A stretch of DNA of 64,000 bases. Source: Erwinia aphidicola (GTDB taxonomy: Bacteria; Pseudomonadota; Gammaproteobacteria; Enterobacterales; Enterobacteriaceae). The position numbers and the translations under genes were made by a program. Shown piece by piece: positions 1 through 8,306 of this stretch. The notes under the pieces are model-generated. The model worked only from the letters and a program-made list of their open reading frames with translations. It ran no database searches and was not told where the DNA came from. The DNA lies in NCBI RefSeq assembly GCF_024169515.1, contig NZ_JAMKCQ010000001.1, forward strand, positions 4,588,001 to 4,652,000. Direction: 5' to 3'. Positions within the stretch are counted from its first letter, which is position 1. Every line of letters begins with the position of its first letter.

Positions 1-1064
1 GGGAACTCGCTGCGCATCGCCGCCAGCCCCTCCTCCACCATCGCCATATCGGGATGCGGGTCGAGGATGCGGACTTTCTCGAACGGCGACACGCCATCCA
101 GCTGCCAGCGCGCCAGCGCTTCCGGGCCGCGGATAAACGGGCTGATACCGAAGTTAATCGTCAGGTTTTTACGCCGCGCCTTAAAGGTCGGGTAGAACTG
201 GCGGGCGTAACGCAGCCCCTGCGCGCCAGGCTCAAGGCGGCCACGGCCGGAAACAGAGACGGTATAACTGCCGTCGAGCTGCGGGCGGCAGGCAAAGCCC
301 GGCGTATACAGCGGCAGGGCAATTTTTTGTTCAATCGGCGCGGTGCGAAAAGCGGTGCCGATCACGTTGCCGAGCGGCAGATCGATACCGTGACGACGGC
401 AGAACATAGATGTCCACGCCCCGCCCGCGCAGATCACGCTGCTGGTTTTGATCAGGCCGCGTTCGGTCACCACGCCGCTAACCTTACCGTTAGTGATATC
501 CAGACCGCGCACCGCGCACTGCTGAAACACCAGCCCGCCAAGGCGCTGCGCCGCTATCGCCAGGCCCGGTGCCGCCAGTGAGGGTTCGGCATGACCATCG
601 GTTGGCGATGACACCCCGCCCAGCCAGCGGCTGGAGCTGCCCGGCGTCATCTCTTTAGCGCGCGCGGCGGTGAGGATTTCGCTGTGAAAATCATAGCCTT
701 TCGCCATGGTGTTCCACGCTTCCCAGGCGTTGATGTCAGCCTGGTTTTGGGTGGCGTACACCAGCCCGCTGCGGCGGAAGCCCAGCTCTTCGCCGGTCTC
801 TTCGCCCAGTTCGGCCCAGCGCTGCAGGGCGTACTTGATCAGCGGCAGTTCGCGCTCGTCGCGGTTCTGCTGGCGGCACCAGCCCCAGTTGCGGCTCGAC
901 TGCTCACCGCCGACCAGGCCCTTTTCAATCAGCACCACGCTGACGCCTTTTTTTGCCAGTTCATAGGCCGCAGCCGCCCCGGCGATCCCGGCACCAATCA
1001 CCACCACATCCGCTGCCGGTGGGAAATGCGGGCTGTCCTGTACGTATCGAATCGGTGCTGGCAT
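1..1064 (-). CDS. FAD-dependent oxidoreductase, DAO family (3' end outside window)
   Basis: Flavoprotein of the D-amino-acid-oxidase fold, probably deaminating an amine or amino acid in the cytoplasm; substrate unknown. The start ATG lies at 1062-1064 behind an AAGGAAC ribosome site. Residues about 19-45 form the Rossmann motif (VVVIGAGIAGAAAAYELAKK) ending in the acidic ribose-binding residue of VVLIEKG, followed by a serine-rich SSRNWGWCRQQ segment that is usual in this family. About 354 residues are visible and the C-terminus runs off the window. It is the last visible gene of the minus-strand block, 98 bp after the ABC ATPase gene, with two palindromes in the gap. A second, different FAD oxidoreductase lies in the same block at 6298-7575, so two oxidations of related amines are likely. 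Family call firm, substrate inferred. Confidence 0.85.
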   Translation of the reverse strand, partial: MPAPIRYVQDSPHFPPAADVVVIGAGIAGAAAAYELAKKGVSVVLIEKGLVGGEQSSRNWGWCRQQNRDERELPLIKYALQRWAELGEETGEELGFRRSGLVYATQNQADINAWEAWNTMAKGYDFHSEILTAARAKEMTPGSSSRWLGGVSSPTDGHAEPSLAAPGLAIAAQRLGGLVFQQCAVRGLDITNGKVSGVVTERGLIKTSSVICAGGAWTSMFCRRHGIDLPLGNVIGTAFRTAPIEQKIALPLYTPGFACRPQLDGSYTVSVSGRGRLEPGAQGLRYARQFYPTFKARRKNLTINFGISPFIRGPEALARWQLDGVSPFEKVRILDPHPDMAMVEEGLAAMRSEF

Positions 1065-1095
1065 GTTGTTCCTTACCTGAAAATTTTTTTATTGC

Positions 1096-1153
1096 GGGCG
1101 AGGCATGCCTCGCCCCTACAGAGTGTGGCGTAGGGGTCAGGCATGCCTGACCC
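1096..1153. repeat. pair of 20-bp perfect palindromes
   Basis: Two perfect palindromes share the core GGCATGCC: 1096-1115 with arms GGGCGAGG and 1134-1153 with arms GGGTCAGG. They are separated by a spacer carrying CCCCTACA and GTAGGGG. The same two arm types occur again at 63710-63801, so this is a dispersed intergenic repeat. It lies between two genes of one operon and could form a hairpin in the transcript. Confidence 0.85.
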
Positions 1154-1162
1154 GCTCCGGGT

Positions 1163-2827
1163 CTACAACGCGATATCGCTCTCCTGGTGCTCGTCGAGCC
1201 AGCCCTGGCGCAGCTCCGGTACCGCGCGCTTCAGGCGCTCATAGTACAGCTCGCTTGACGGCTTGTCGTAATCGGCGCGCGCCACCTGGGTGACCATGCG
1301 GCCATTTTTTACCACGATAATTTCGTCGCACACCGAGCGCACCGCGTGCAGGTCGTGACTGATAAAAAGCACCGACAGGCCCAGCTCGCGGCGCAGCTCG
1401 GTAATCAGATCCAGCACCGCCGCCGCTACCACGGTATCCAGCGCCGAGGTCACCTCATCACAGAGGATCAGGTCCGGCTCGGCGGCCAGCGCGCGCGCCA
1501 GATTGACGCGCTGCTTCTGCCCACCGGACAGCGACCACGGCTTGCGCCACAGCACGTTGCGCGGCAGGCGTACCAGGTCGAGCAGCTGGAACATCCGCCG
1601 CTCCAGCGCTGCACCGCGCAGCCCGTGGAACAGCTTCAGCGGGCGCTTGAGAATGGTCTCGATAGTGTGCGCCGGGTTGAGCGCGGTATCCGCCATCTGG
1701 AACACGTACTGAATGCGGCGCAGCTCGTTTTCCGGGCGCTGGTGCATATCCCCGGCAATATAGTGGCCGTTAAACAGAATATGGCCGCCGCTCGGCTTGT
1801 TCATTCCGGCTATCGCGTGCGCCAGCGTGGTTTTGCCGGAGCCGGACTCGCCGATAATGCCAATCGCCTGGCCGCGATAGAGCTTGAAGTTAATCTCTTC
1901 GAGGATCTTAATCTTCGGCTGCCCTTCACCGTCGAGCGGGCCGTACCCGGCGCTGAGGTCGCGCACCTGCAGCAGCGGCTGCACGTTCTCATCCTGCTCC
2001 TGCCACGGGCTGGGGCGCGTTTTCTGCTTCGCCGCCTCCAGCAGCAGATGGCTGTACTCCGCCACCGGGGCGCGCAGCAGCTGCTCGGTGGTGCCGTATT
2101 CGGCGATATTGCCCTTTAGCAGCACCAGGATTTTATCCGCCATCTGCGCCACTACCGCCAGGTCGTGGCTGACGTAAATGGCGGTGGTGCCACGCTGGCG
2201 CACCACGCGGCGGAAGGCCTTCAGCACCTCCACCTGGGTTGTCACGTCGAGCGCGGTGGTCGGTTCATCGAGGATCACCACCTCCGGGTCGCTAATCAGC
2301 GCCATCGCCGTCATCAGGCGCTGTAGCTGCCCGCCGGAGACCTGATGCGGATAGCGGTCACCGATGGTTTCCGGGTTGGGCAGCGCCAGTTCGCGGAACA
2401 GCTCAATCGCTTTGGTTTCGGCTGCGGCGCGGCTCATCACCCCGTGGGTCACCACCGGCTCGACCACCTGGTCCATGATCTTCATCGCCGGGTTAAACGA
2501 GGCGGCGGCACTCTGGGCGATGTAGGCTACCTTGTTGCCGCGAAACTGGCACAGCTGCGCGGGGGTTAATGAGGTGACATCGGTTCCGGCCACGTGCACG
2601 GTGCCGCCCGCAATTTTGCAGCCGTGGCGGGCATAGCCCATCAGCGCCAGCGCAATAGTGGTTTTGCCCGAGCCGGACTCGCCGATCAGCGCCAGCACTT
2701 CACCCTTCTGTACGGTAAAACGAATATCGGAAACCAGGCTTATTTCATGACCATCGTCGGCGCTGGCGGTGACGCGCAGGTTCTCGACCGACACCATCGG
2801 CGTGGAGGCGTGTGGCGTAATATTCAT
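1163..2827 (-). CDS. ABC transporter ATPase with two fused nucleotide-binding domains (peptide/opine type)
   Basis: Energises the importer encoded by the next three upstream genes. Its 554 residues hold two complete ABC domains, equal to a DppD-DppF fusion. Domain 1 has Walker A GESGSGKTT near residue 53, signature VSGGQLQR and Walker B VVILDEP. Domain 2 has Walker A GESGSGKTT near residue 330, signature LSGGQKQR and Walker B LILCDE. Both domains look catalytically intact. Fused ATPases of this length are common in YejF/GsiA/DdpDF-type transporters. The start codon overlaps the stop of the permease gene as ATGA (2824-2827), which implies translational coupling. Substrate not determined; the operon context suggests an aminated small molecule rather than ordinary peptides. 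Confidence 0.93.
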   Translation of the reverse strand: MNITPHASTPMVSVENLRVTASADDGHEISLVSDIRFTVQKGEVLALIGESGSGKTTIALALMGYARHGCKIAGGTVHVAGTDVTSLTPAQLCQFRGNKVAYIAQSAAASFNPAMKIMDQVVEPVVTHGVMSRAAAETKAIELFRELALPNPETIGDRYPHQVSGGQLQRLMTAMALISDPEVVILDEPTTALDVTTQVEVLKAFRRVVRQRGTTAIYVSHDLAVVAQMADKILVLLKGNIAEYGTTEQLLRAPVAEYSHLLLEAAKQKTRPSPWQEQDENVQPLLQVRDLSAGYGPLDGEGQPKIKILEEINFKLYRGQAIGIIGESGSGKTTLAHAIAGMNKPSGGHILFNGHYIAGDMHQRPENELRRIQYVFQMADTALNPAHTIETILKRPLKLFHGLRGAALERRMFQLLDLVRLPRNVLWRKPWSLSGGQKQRVNLARALAAEPDLILCDEVTSALDTVVAAAVLDLITELRRELGLSVLFISHDLHAVRSVCDEIIVVKNGRMVTQVARADYDKPSSELYYERLKRAVPELRQGWLDEHQESDIAL

Positions 2828-3678
2828 GCAACCCCCTTAGCGACCACGGTTAATGAACGCATGGACTGTAAGCTGTCGATAAACAGGTTGGCGCCGATAG
2901 TCAGGCTGGCAATCGCCACCGCCGGCATCAGCACCGCCGGGGAGCCGTCAAACAGCCCCTGCAGGTTTTCGCGCACCAGCGTGCCCCAGTCGGCATAAGG
3001 CGGCTGAACCCCAAGGCCAAGGAAGCTCAGGCCGCTGAGCAGCAGCACGATATAGACGAAACGCAGGCCGAAGTCGGTGAGCATCGGGTGCAGCATATTC
3101 GGCAGGATGTCGTGGATAGCAACGTACAGGCGGCTTTCACCGCGCAGGCGCGAGGCCTGCACGTAGTCCATTGAACGCAGGTTCGAGGCCATGGCATAGG
3201 CGATACGGTAGGCGCCCGGCCAGTAGGTAAACACCGCGGTGATAATCAGCATCGGCAGCGACGAGCCAAACACCGCAACGATCATCAGCGCCAGAATTTT
3301 GCCCGGCAGCACCAGCATCGCGTCGTTGATGCGCCCCAGCACCTCCTCCAGCCAGCGCCCGGCGACCGCCGCCAGCAGCGCCAGCAGCGTACCGACCAGG
3401 CTCGCCAGCAGCGCGGCACTGAGCGCCAGGCCGATAGAGTAGCGCGCGCCGAAGAGAATACGGCTGAAGATGTCGCGCCCGAGGTAATCGGTGCCGAACC
3501 AGAACTCGCGGCTGAAGTCGCCGAACAGCGGACCGCCGCCGATATCCTCAAGATTGTGCGGCGCCAGCGCGGTGCCGAATACCGCCATCACGATCCAGAA
3601 CAGGGTGATCAGCAGGCCAATACGCCCGCTGACGGAGAGAGATTGAAAAAAGCGCCACGGCAGCGTGAGTGTGTTCAT
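2824..3678 (-). CDS. ABC transporter permease, DppC type
   Basis: Second inner-membrane permease of the importer (BPD_transp_1 family). About 284 residues, with an N-terminal membrane segment near residues 15-35, a GTDYLGRDIFSR loop typical of DppC/OppC near residue 65, and the EAA-type cytoplasmic loop around YVQASRLRGESRLYVAIHDI. I chose the ATG at 3676-3678 because it forms a TGATG stop-start overlap with the upstream permease and has a GGAGG site directly before it; an in-frame ATG 12 bp upstream has no such site. It overlaps the ATPase gene by ATGA. It pairs with the product of 3678-4631. Confidence 0.93.
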   Translation of the reverse strand: MNTLTLPWRFFQSLSVSGRIGLLITLFWIVMAVFGTALAPHNLEDIGGGPLFGDFSREFWFGTDYLGRDIFSRILFGARYSIGLALSAALLASLVGTLLALLAAVAGRWLEEVLGRINDAMLVLPGKILALMIVAVFGSSLPMLIITAVFTYWPGAYRIAYAMASNLRSMDYVQASRLRGESRLYVAIHDILPNMLHPMLTDFGLRFVYIVLLLSGLSFLGLGVQPPYADWGTLVRENLQGLFDGSPAVLMPAVAIASLTIGANLFIDSLQSMRSLTVVAKGVA

Positions 3679-4631
3679 CAGCCCCTCCACTTAGGATTGA
3701 ATGCAATAGTCAGGACGTCAGCAATCATCAGCAGTACCAGGTAGCAGACGGCGAAGAACATCACGCACAGCTGCACCACCGGCAGGTCGCGGTTACTCAC
3801 CGCATCAACCATCTGGCTGGCCAGCCCCGGATAACTGAAAATACTTTCGATAATTATCACCCCGCCAAACAGGTAGGAGAGGCTGAGGGAGATGGCGTTA
3901 GCAATCGGTCCGACCGCGTTGGGCAGCGCATGGCGCAGCATGGCACGCAGTGGGGAGACGCCTTTCAGCAACGTCATCTCCAGGTACGGGCTGTCCATCT
4001 GGTTGACGATCGCGGCACGCGTCATGCGCGCCATCTGCGCCACCACCACGCAGCACAGGGTCATCACCGGCAGCGCGAAGGTGCGCAGGAAGCCGAGAAA
4101 ATCCTGATGCGTGGAGCCGAGCGACATCGCCGGCACCCAGTGCAGCTTAACGGCGAAGATGATCACCGCCACGGTCGCCACCAGGAACTCCGGCACCGCG
4201 ACCACCGCCATGGTGCTGACCACCAGCGCCCGGTCCAGCAGCGAGCCGCGCTTCATTGCGGCAGTGATGCCGATGATCAGTGCGACCGGCACCGAGACCA
4301 GGGTGGTGGTCGCCGCCAGCTGGAAGGTGGCAGGAATACGCTGCGCCACCAGCTGGGTCACCGGCAGGTTACTGGCAAACGATGTACCGAAATCACCATG
4401 AAGCATTCCGAATAGCCAGCTGAAATAGCGCATCAGCAGCGGCTGGTCGAGCCCGAGCTGCTGGCGCAGCGCCGCCACCGTTTCTGCGGTCGCCGACTGG
4501 CCAAGGATCATCTGCGCCGCATCGCCCGGCAGCATGCTGGTAATGAAAAATACCAGCGCTGAGACGATAAAGAGCGTAAGTAAACCCGACCCTATTCGCC
4601 GGAGTATCAGTGTGAGAATGTACCGGTTCAT
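3678..4631 (-). CDS. ABC transporter permease, DppB type
   Basis: First permease of the peptide/opine-type importer, 317 residues. The N-terminus has the DppB pattern: a membrane segment at residues about 10-32, then FFITSMLPGDAAQMILG and LRQQLGLDQPLLMRYFSWL. The EAA-type coupling loop (YLEMTLLKGVSPLRAMLRHALPN, read with a break after 20 residues in any search) sits near residue 200. An AGGAG ribosome site precedes the ATG by seven bases. It follows the binding-protein gene by 28 bp and is coupled to the DppC-type gene by TGATG. Confidence 0.93.
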   Translation of the reverse strand: MNRYILTLILRRIGSGLLTLFIVSALVFFITSMLPGDAAQMILGQSATAETVAALRQQLGLDQPLLMRYFSWLFGMLHGDFGTSFASNLPVTQLVAQRIPATFQLAATTTLVSVPVALIIGITAAMKRGSLLDRALVVSTMAVVAVPEFLVATVAVIIFAVKLHWVPAMSLGSTHQDFLGFLRTFALPVMTLCCVVVAQMARMTRAAIVNQMDSPYLEMTLLKGVSPLRAMLRHALPNAVGPIANAISLSLSYLFGGVIIIESIFSYPGLASQMVDAVSNRDLPVVQLCVMFFAVCYLVLLMIADVLTIAFNPKWRG

Positions 4632-4659
4632 CGCCGTTCTCCTGCTCAGTGTTTAGAGA

Positions 4660-6264
4660 TTAAGCCGACAGCCACGCGAACTCATGGAAGCGGTAACCCA
4701 TCATCATGCCCGATGGCCAGGCCTCCACCCCTTTCACCTTATTGCTACAGCCATCCATGGTGCTGATAAAGGCCGGGATCAGGGTGCCGCAGTTGTCGTA
4801 CACCAGCTGCTGCATGTCGCCATACATCTGCTTGCGCTTCGCCTGGTCGCTTTCACCGCGGGCGGCGCTCAGCAGCTGATCGAACTGGGCGTTTTTCCAG
4901 CCGGATTCGTTCCAGGGCGCCGAGGACTGGTAAAACTGCGAGAACAGCATATCCAGCGTCGGGCGCGGGTTAATTGAGCCGTAGCCAATTGGATCTTTCA
5001 TCCAGTGCGCAGACCAGTAGCCGTCATACGGTACGCGGCGCACCGCAACGTTGAGACCTGTATTGCGGGCAATCTGCTGCAGCAGCTGGCCCCCTTCCAC
5101 TGCCCCTTCAATATTTGGCGTGGTGATCACTTCCACCTTCGCGCCGACCATATTGGCTTTTTTCAGGTGGAATTTCGCTTTGTCGAGATCCAGCGGGCGC
5201 TGCGGGATATCCTTATTGAACATCGGGTGCCACGGCGGAACCGGGGTATCGTTACCGACGGTACCAAAGCCCTGCAGCACGGTTTTCACAATCATTTCAC
5301 GCGGCTGCAGATACTTCATTGCCAGCACGAAATCTGGGTTGCTGCCCGGCGCTTTATCGGTGCGAATAATCAGGTCGCTGTACATGCCGGACTTGCTCTC
5401 CATGATGGTGAACTGCCCGTTCTGCTTCAGGCGTTTCACATCGTTAGCGGAGAGCGTAGAGACGATATGCAGGTCGCCGGACATCAGCGCATTGACGCGC
5501 GCCGCCGGATCGGTGACGCCCATCAGCTCCACTTCGTCAAGGTGCGGCAGGCCCGGCTTCCAGTAATTTTTGTTCTTCGTGCCCAGGGTACGCACACCCG
5601 GCTGGAACGCCTTCAGGACGAACGGCCCGGTGCCGATGGCTTTGCTGAAGTCTTTGGTGCCGTCCTGCACAATCAGGAACGAGCTGGTGGCGAGAATTGA
5701 CGGCAGGTCAACGTTGGCCTGCTCCAGCACGATCGAGACCTCGGTCGGGCTGACCGCTTTAATCTCTTTCATCTGGCTGGCGAGGGTGATCACCGTCGAG
5801 GCCACCGCCGGATCTTTATGGCGGCTGAGCGAGTAAACCACATCGGCGGCGGTCAGGGCCTTGCCATCGTGGAAGGTGACGCCCGGGCGCAGTTTGATGT
5901 TCCAGCTGATGCCGTCGGTGCTGTCAAAAGATTCCGCCAGCGCGGGCTGCGCCTTGAGGTTTTTATCCAGCTCGGTCAGGCCGCTGTAGAACATAAACTG
6001 GCGGCAGTAGTCGCCGCTGTTGCTGCCTTTGGCCGGGTCGAGGGTATCGCTGGCTGAGGCATTCGCCACCGCCGCACGCAGCTTGCCGCCCATTACCGGG
6101 GTTTCCGCCGCGAAGCTGAACTCCGGGAAGCCGATCAGGCCGGTACTCATCACCGCGCCGGCGGACAGCAGCTTCATCATGCCGCGTCGTGAAATGGCAA
6201 CATCCGTTATCGCCTGGGTCAAATTCGGGTTAACGCGGCTAAATTCTTTGCGAAATTTACTCAT
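4660..6264 (-). CDS. ABC transporter substrate-binding protein, family 5, with Tat-type signal
   Basis: Periplasmic receptor of the importer (SBP_bac_5), 534 residues from the ATG at 6262-6264, which has GAGGG seven bases upstream; a GTG two codons earlier is too close to that site. The N-terminus is long and carries a twin-arginine motif, SRRGMMK at residues 25-31, then the hydrophobic stretch LLSAGAVMSTGLIGF and a cleavage region near FSFAAE. This predicts export in folded form by the Tat system, unusual for Dpp/Opp receptors of enterics but seen in some members of this family. The body has the expected LRPGVTFHDGKALTAADVV segment. It lies between the FAD oxidoreductase gene and the permeases, which ties import to oxidation. 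Ligand unknown. Confidence 0.92.
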   Translation of the reverse strand: MSKFRKEFSRVNPNLTQAITDVAISRRGMMKLLSAGAVMSTGLIGFPEFSFAAETPVMGGKLRAAVANASASDTLDPAKGSNSGDYCRQFMFYSGLTELDKNLKAQPALAESFDSTDGISWNIKLRPGVTFHDGKALTAADVVYSLSRHKDPAVASTVITLASQMKEIKAVSPTEVSIVLEQANVDLPSILATSSFLIVQDGTKDFSKAIGTGPFVLKAFQPGVRTLGTKNKNYWKPGLPHLDEVELMGVTDPAARVNALMSGDLHIVSTLSANDVKRLKQNGQFTIMESKSGMYSDLIIRTDKAPGSNPDFVLAMKYLQPREMIVKTVLQGFGTVGNDTPVPPWHPMFNKDIPQRPLDLDKAKFHLKKANMVGAKVEVITTPNIEGAVEGGQLLQQIARNTGLNVAVRRVPYDGYWSAHWMKDPIGYGSINPRPTLDMLFSQFYQSSAPWNESGWKNAQFDQLLSAARGESDQAKRKQMYGDMQQLVYDNCGTLIPAFISTMDGCSNKVKGVEAWPSGMMMGYRFHEFAWLSA

Positions 6265-6297
6265 CTGCACACCCTCAAATCGTTATGGTTGAAATCG

Positions 6298-7575
6298 TTA
6301 AGAGAAGCGATCCTTCGCCTTATAGTAGAGACCCGCGACAGGCAGGAACCACGGTTTGCCAAAGTAGCCGGGAACCGCAGGCCAGGTGCTGCGCTGCCAG
6401 GGATTGTTATTGGCTTTTTCTGCAACCAGGTCCGCCATGACCCGGCCCATCCACACTGACATCTGGGTACCATGCCCGCTGTAGCCGAGCGAATAGAACA
6501 CCCCTTCGTGCTCACCCGCGTGCGGCAGGCGGTCGGCAGTCATATCCACCAGCCCGCCCCAGCAGTAATCAATCGGTACATCACCTAACGCCGGGAACAT
6601 CTTCTGCATGCCGGCTTTCAGCACATCGCCGCTTTTGGCGTCGGAGGTCGGGCTGCTGACGGCGAAGCGCGCCCGTCCGCCAAACACCAGACGCCGATCG
6701 GCGGTGGTGCGGATATAGTTGCCGAGATTGAGCGACGTGACGTAGGTACGGTCACCCGGCAGGATCTGCTGTAATAAAGAGTCGGGCAGCGGTGCGGTGA
6801 CGGTGACAAAGCTGCCGACCGGAATAATCCGGCGCTGGAACCAGTCAAACGGACCGATGTTGGAGCAGCCGGTGGCCATCAGCACTTTTTCAGCGACGAT
6901 ATCGCCCTGCGCGGTGCTGACGCGGTGACGGTAGCCGTTGAGGCGCGTCAGGCCGGTAACGGCACGCTGCGGATAGATGGCGGCGCCGGCGCGGGCAGCG
7001 GCTTCGGCCAGCCCCACGCCGAATTTGCCCATGTGCATCTGCCCGCCGTGGCGCTGTAACAGCCCGCCGTGGAAGGCGGGCGAGTCGATCTCCCGCTTCA
7101 CATCGTCGGCACTGAGGATTTCAACATCCGGGTCGACGTGGCGTTTCATCATCTCGCACGCCGCCACCAGCGACGGCAGGTGTGAGGCCTTGCTGGCCAG
7201 CTTCAGTTTGCCGCAGCGGCGGAAGTCGCAGTCGATCTGCTCGTCAGCCACCACGCTCTGCACGTAGTCGACCGCATCGGCAAACGCCCGGTAGTAGCGC
7301 GTCGCCTGCTCCACGCCCTGGCTCTCCACCAGCGCCGAAAAGTTCTGCGCCACCCCGGTGTTACAGTGGCCGCCGTTGCGGCCGGATGCCTGGCTCATCA
7401 CCTCGCCCGCTTCCAGCACCACCACGTTCACTCCGCTGCGCGCCAGGTTCAGCGCCGCCGAGATGCCGGTAAACCCCCCGCCAATGACCACCACATCGGC
7501 GGTGGCAGGCAGGTCGCCTGTCGCTGCACCGGTGAATGCGGGTGCCGTTGCCTGCCAGAATGATTCCAGTTTCAT
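6298..7575 (-). CDS. FAD-dependent amine oxidoreductase, PuuB/DAO-like
   Basis: Probably oxidises an imported amine or N-substituted amino acid to an aldehyde, releasing the nitrogen. 425 residues from the ATG at 7573-7575 (GGAG behind it); longer in-frame starts would overlap the upstream gene and lack a site. The dinucleotide fold VVVIGGGFTGISAALNLARS lies at residues about 29-48, with the acidic residue of VVVLEAG. SGRNGGHCNTG and a C-terminal SLGYSGHGTQMSVWMGRV segment resemble gamma-glutamylputrescine oxidase PuuB and related DAO enzymes, whose length (426 in E. coli) it matches. It sits between an HAD hydrolase and the binding protein, with an aldehyde dehydrogenase upstream that could use its product. 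Exact substrate not shown by sequence. Confidence 0.88.
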   Translation of the reverse strand: MKLESFWQATAPAFTGAATGDLPATADVVVIGGGFTGISAALNLARSGVNVVVLEAGEVMSQASGRNGGHCNTGVAQNFSALVESQGVEQATRYYRAFADAVDYVQSVVADEQIDCDFRRCGKLKLASKASHLPSLVAACEMMKRHVDPDVEILSADDVKREIDSPAFHGGLLQRHGGQMHMGKFGVGLAEAAARAGAAIYPQRAVTGLTRLNGYRHRVSTAQGDIVAEKVLMATGCSNIGPFDWFQRRIIPVGSFVTVTAPLPDSLLQQILPGDRTYVTSLNLGNYIRTTADRRLVFGGRARFAVSSPTSDAKSGDVLKAGMQKMFPALGDVPIDYCWGGLVDMTADRLPHAGEHEGVFYSLGYSGHGTQMSVWMGRVMADLVAEKANNNPWQRSTWPAVPGYFGKPWFLPVAGLYYKAKDRFS

Positions 7576-7594
7576 CGCTCCGCTCCTCTGAGGC

Positions 7595-8263
7595 TTACAG
7601 CCCGACGACGCCAGGAAGTCCGCCAATATCTTTAATCTCGGTGTACTCGTAGGCCGGGTTGCCCGGGCCGTGACCGCGATTAACATAGACTTTATTTTTG
7701 ATGCCGAGGTCATACGCGGTCATCAGGTCATAACGCAGGCTGCTGGAGACGTGCAGGATCTCTTCCGGCCCGCAGTTCAGCTTGTTAAGCATGTACTCGA
7801 AGCCCTTCATCTGCGGCTTGTAGGCGCCCACTTCTTCGGCGGTGATAGTCATGTGGATCGGGGCACCGAGGCGCGGTATATGGTTTTTGATCAGCTCATC
7901 GGTGGAGTTGGTCAGCAGCACCAGCGGAAACTCTTTGGCAACCTCCGCCAGCCCAGCCGGAACGTCGGGATGCGGTCCCCAGGTTGCGCAGGCGGTCATC
8001 ACTGCAGCACAATCCTGGTCAGTACACTCCACGCCCCATTTGTTGCAGGTGCGGTACAGCGCGTTAGCCACCACCAGCGGATAGAGTTTGAATGCCCCCA
8101 GCACTTCGTCCAGACGGTAGTTTGAGAAGTCGGTGGTGAAGGCCGCCATACGGTCCGGGCTGACGCGATCGGCGAACACGGCAGCGGCGGCACCGGCCAT
8201 ATCGAAGTTGATCAACGTGCCATAACAGTCGAAGGTGATGTATTTCGGTTTAAACACAGCCAT
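7595..8263 (-). CDS. HAD-superfamily hydrolase, haloacid dehalogenase type II-like
   Basis: Cytoplasmic hydrolase of 222 residues. Motif I is FDCYGTLINF near residue 10, with the nucleophilic Asp. Motif II is VLLTNSTDE near residue 115. A conserved lysine lies in EEVGAYKPQMKGFEYML. The later motif HVSSSLRYDLMTAYDLGIKN replaces the canonical DD pattern, as in type-II dehalogenases. The cap region is helical. Such proteins often accompany FAD amine oxidases and aldehyde dehydrogenases in amine catabolic operons; whether the substrate is halogenated or phosphorylated cannot be told. It is 43 bp after the aldehyde dehydrogenase gene and 19 bp before the oxidoreductase gene. Confidence 0.88.
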   Translation of the reverse strand: MAVFKPKYITFDCYGTLINFDMAGAAAAVFADRVSPDRMAAFTTDFSNYRLDEVLGAFKLYPLVVANALYRTCNKWGVECTDQDCAAVMTACATWGPHPDVPAGLAEVAKEFPLVLLTNSTDELIKNHIPRLGAPIHMTITAEEVGAYKPQMKGFEYMLNKLNCGPEEILHVSSSLRYDLMTAYDLGIKNKVYVNRGHGPGNPAYEYTEIKDIGGLPGVVGL

Positions 8264-8306
8264 TACGCTACCTCTTTAGAGTTCGGTTTAAGGATGAAAT
8301 CAGTGA

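Noticed and set aside
3669..4415. Plus-strand frame of 248 codons opposite the DppB-type gene
   Set aside because: His/Gln/Arg-rich antisense translation of a conserved permease gene; no independent support.
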